From NCBI GenBank assembly GCA_014860115.1, contig JACZKK010000215.1:1-34606 (forward strand): a stretch of 34,606 bases of DNA, given 5' to 3'. The stretch is from Ignavibacteriaceae bacterium (GTDB lineage Bacteria > Bacteroidota > Ignavibacteria > Ignavibacteriales > Ignavibacteriaceae). The notes below the pieces were generated by a model. That model was not told where the DNA came from. It worked only from the letters and a program-made list of their open reading frames with translations, and did no database searches. Shown piece after piece: positions 32,913-34,606 of this stretch. The position numbers were made by a program, and so were the translations under genes. Numbering within the stretch: the stretch's first letter is position 1; every line of letters begins with the position of its first letter.

Positions 32913-33404
32913 ATGAATACTTTGAAATCTGTTCTTCTAATTATGCTCCTCTTTACGAGTTTTAGTTCAGTAATATCTGCACAAGGGAACCCCATTCAAC
33001 TTTCACTTTTTAATCCGATCCAGATTGTTCCGGAAGGTGAATCTGTCAATGGAATTCGATTAAATCTTATCTATACAAAGAATACAAACGTTACTGGTTT
33101 TGATATGGGTCTGGTAAATCAAACTACCGGTTCGCAACTTGGAGTACAGTGGGGAGGTGTAAATTTAACTGATGGAGGATTTTCAGGATGGCAAGCAGGC
33201 TTTGTCAATATTTCAAAAGGAAGTTCGGTGGGTTTACAGTCAAGCTGGGCTGTGAACTATCACGGCGGTCATTTTAATGGTCTTCAATTGGCACTAGTCA
33301 ATTACTCAGCAACTCTTAAAGGGCTACAACTCGGTTTGATAAATATTATTGGTGAAGGTGGATTTCTTCCCGTGTTTCCAATTTTTAATTTTGATTTTGA
33401 TTAG
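32913..33404 (+). CDS. LA_2272-like surface repeat protein
   Basis: 163-residue exported protein with signal peptide ending at SAQG (about residue 24). From residue 60 to 150 there are about six units of 14-16 residues with the pattern GxQxGxVNxxxG, such as GLVNQTTGSQLGVQWGGVN, GWQAGFVNISKG and GLQLALVNYSAT. This pattern is that of the repeat family named after Leptospira LA_2272, found on outer surfaces. The regular alternation with small residues suggests a beta-barrel or solenoid. Function is unknown. A ribosome site (AGAAAGGAAA) precedes the ATG, and the gene is 22 bases before the GH97 gene, so the two may share a transcript. Confidence 0.72.
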   Translation: MNTLKSVLLIMLLFTSFSSVISAQGNPIQLSLFNPIQIVPEGESVNGIRLNLIYTKNTNVTGFDMGLVNQTTGSQLGVQWGGVNLTDGGFSGWQAGFVNISKGSSVGLQSSWAVNYHGGHFNGLQLALVNYSATLKGLQLGLINIIGEGGFLPVFPIFNFDFD

Positions 33405-33426
33405 GACAATTATCTGAGTTAGTTCA

Positions 33427-34606
33427 ATGAAATATTACTCAGCAAGTTTTTTCTTTTTAATTCTAATATCTTGTATTGCTTTTTTTCAATGTGGGAACAA
33501 AATTGATATACTTGAAACTGCATCACCAGATGGAAATATAAAAGTCAGCTTTTTTTTATCAGAAGATGGAACAGCAGGATACTCAATTGACCATTCAGGA
33601 CGGAAAGTAATTGATGTTTCTTATTTCGGATTTGAATTTCAGAATGCTGAATCGTTCAAAGAGAATCTGGAATTAGTTAGTTCATTTACAAATTCTTTTG
33701 ATGAAACCTGGGAAACTGTTTGGGGTGAACAGCGGTTTATCAGGAATAATTATAACGAACTGAAAGTCGAGCTGAAAGAAAAAGGCGAAAAGAGCCGAAG
33801 ATGTTTTATTGTGTTTAGAGTATTTGATGATGGTGTTGGTTTCAGGTTTGAATTTCCAAAACAGGAAAATCTTAAAGATGTAGTGATACTTGATGAGAAC
33901 ACTCAGTTCAAATTAACCGGAGATCATACCTGTTGGTGGACACCTGGCGATTGGGATATCTACGAACATCTGTTCAACACTACAAAGTTTTCTGAGATCG
34001 ATGCTATTTCAAAAAGAGGTAACGAAGCGCTTGCACAAACTTTCATTCCCGAAAACGCCGTCAACACTCCGGTTACAATGAAGTCAGAAGATGGAATTTA
34101 CATAAGCATTCTTGAAGCGAATCTTACAGACTATGCTGATATGACGTTGAAAGTTGATAAGAAAAATTTTCTCTTTCAAAGTGAGCTTGTTGGAAATGAT
34201 TCCGGAATAAAAGTTAAAACCAAAACTCCTTTTATTACACCGTGGAGATTAATTTTGATTTCTGATAAAGCAACCGACTTGGTTAGCTCAAGAACAATTT
34301 TGAATCTGAATGAGCCAAACGTTTTGGAATATGTCTCGTGGATAAAACCGACAAAGTATGTTGGCATTTGGTGGGAAATGCATCTTGGCAAAAGCACCTG
34401 GGATATGAAAAGTGGAAGACACGGCGCAACAACTGAAAATGCAAAGCGTTACATTGACTTTGCATCAAAAAATAATATCGGTGCTGTGCTGATTGAAGGT
34501 TGGAACACCGGATGGGAAAACTGGTTTGGCACTCATGATCGCGAGGGAATTTTTGATTTCGTTACTCCATATCCTGATTATGATTTGCAGGAAGTTGTTC
34601 AATATG
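33427..34606 (+). CDS. Glycoside hydrolase family 97 (alpha-glucosidase/alpha-galactosidase type), 3'-truncated
   Basis: About 393 codons are visible; the family is usually 620-720 residues. A signal peptide with lipobox FFQC (Cys22) predicts a lipoprotein. The N-terminal beta-sandwich starts with the family ETASPDGNIKVSF; DDGVGFRFEFP and WWTPGDWDIYEHLF follow, and the TIM barrel begins near residue 298 with YVSWIKPTKYVGIWWEMHLGK and HGATTENAKRYIDFA, then VLIEGWNTGWENWFG. These stretches match GH97, including Bacteroides SusB, with either inverting or retaining members. The catalytic residues that decide the mechanism lie partly beyond the edge, so substrate is open. It probably acts on starch-like or galactoside oligosaccharides in the periplasm. 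Confidence 0.93.
   Translation, partial: MKYYSASFFFLILISCIAFFQCGNKIDILETASPDGNIKVSFFLSEDGTAGYSIDHSGRKVIDVSYFGFEFQNAESFKENLELVSSFTNSFDETWETVWGEQRFIRNNYNELKVELKEKGEKSRRCFIVFRVFDDGVGFRFEFPKQENLKDVVILDENTQFKLTGDHTCWWTPGDWDIYEHLFNTTKFSEIDAISKRGNEALAQTFIPENAVNTPVTMKSEDGIYISILEANLTDYADMTLKVDKKNFLFQSELVGNDSGIKVKTKTPFITPWRLILISDKATDLVSSRTILNLNEPNVLEYVSWIKPTKYVGIWWEMHLGKSTWDMKSGRHGATTENAKRYIDFASKNNIGAVLIEGWNTGWENWFGTHDREGIFDFVTPYPDYDLQEVVQY

Noticed and set aside
1-34606. CRISPR arrays, transposases, integrases or phage genes
   Set aside because: None seen; the only mobile-type signal is the GxxExxY cassette.

Overview
The window is AT-rich bacterial chromosome, densely coded, and looks like a member of the Bacteroidota/Ignavibacteriota side of the FCB group. 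Three transcription units have the promoter form typical of that group: TTTG, 20 bases, then TAnnTTTG (or one base off). They lie before the heme operon, before aspS and before tRNA-Lys. Gene content fits too: GxxExxY cassette, SusB-type GH97 glycosidase, AlaX-like editing protein. Ignavibacteria is my best guess, as an inference only. TTG is a frequent start codon here.

Region 1 (1-7694, minus strand) is a heme operon, read HemX/CcsA-like membrane protein, hemA, hemC, PepSY-like lipoprotein, a TetR-HemD fusion, hemE, GxxExxY protein, hemN (cut by the left edge). It covers glutamyl-tRNA to protoporphyrinogen, except hemL, hemB and the late steps, which are not in the window. The GxxExxY gene sits between hemE and hemN inside imperfect 25-base inverted repeats built of CACnGAG heptads, and one repeat supplies the hemE stop codon.

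Region 2 (7719-11900) holds a prohibitin-like SPFH protein and a pyrimidine-nucleoside phosphorylase (minus), divergent from aspS (plus).

Region 3 (12381-26506, plus strand) is the most unusual part: a compact type IV pilus-like or secretion machine. It starts with two tandem pilin-like proteins with a two-residue leader (MG then QQQ) and no Glu5, followed by PilC and PilB. A second unit has a PilT-like ATPase lacking the acidic pair of its Asp box, a PilM-PilN fusion, a PilO-PilP fusion and a short secretin. The same unit runs on, with gaps of 1-15 bases, into a single-domain response regulator, an 1180-residue hybrid kinase with three receivers, and a receiver protein ending in a lone HisKA-like histidine domain. 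The leader of this unit carries four TTTACAAT-like elements and a poor sigma54-like promoter. No prepilin peptidase is present.

Region 4 (26499-29861, minus strand) is a hybrid kinase and an NtrC-type sigma54 activator, convergent on the pilus unit; they may regulate it. tRNA-Lys(TTT) follows with its own promoter and terminator.

Region 5 (30237-34606) holds small membrane and envelope genes: a Cys-rich two-helix protein, an unknown lipoprotein, a lytic transglycosylase, an AlaX-like protein, a surface repeat protein and the start of a GH97 glycosidase.
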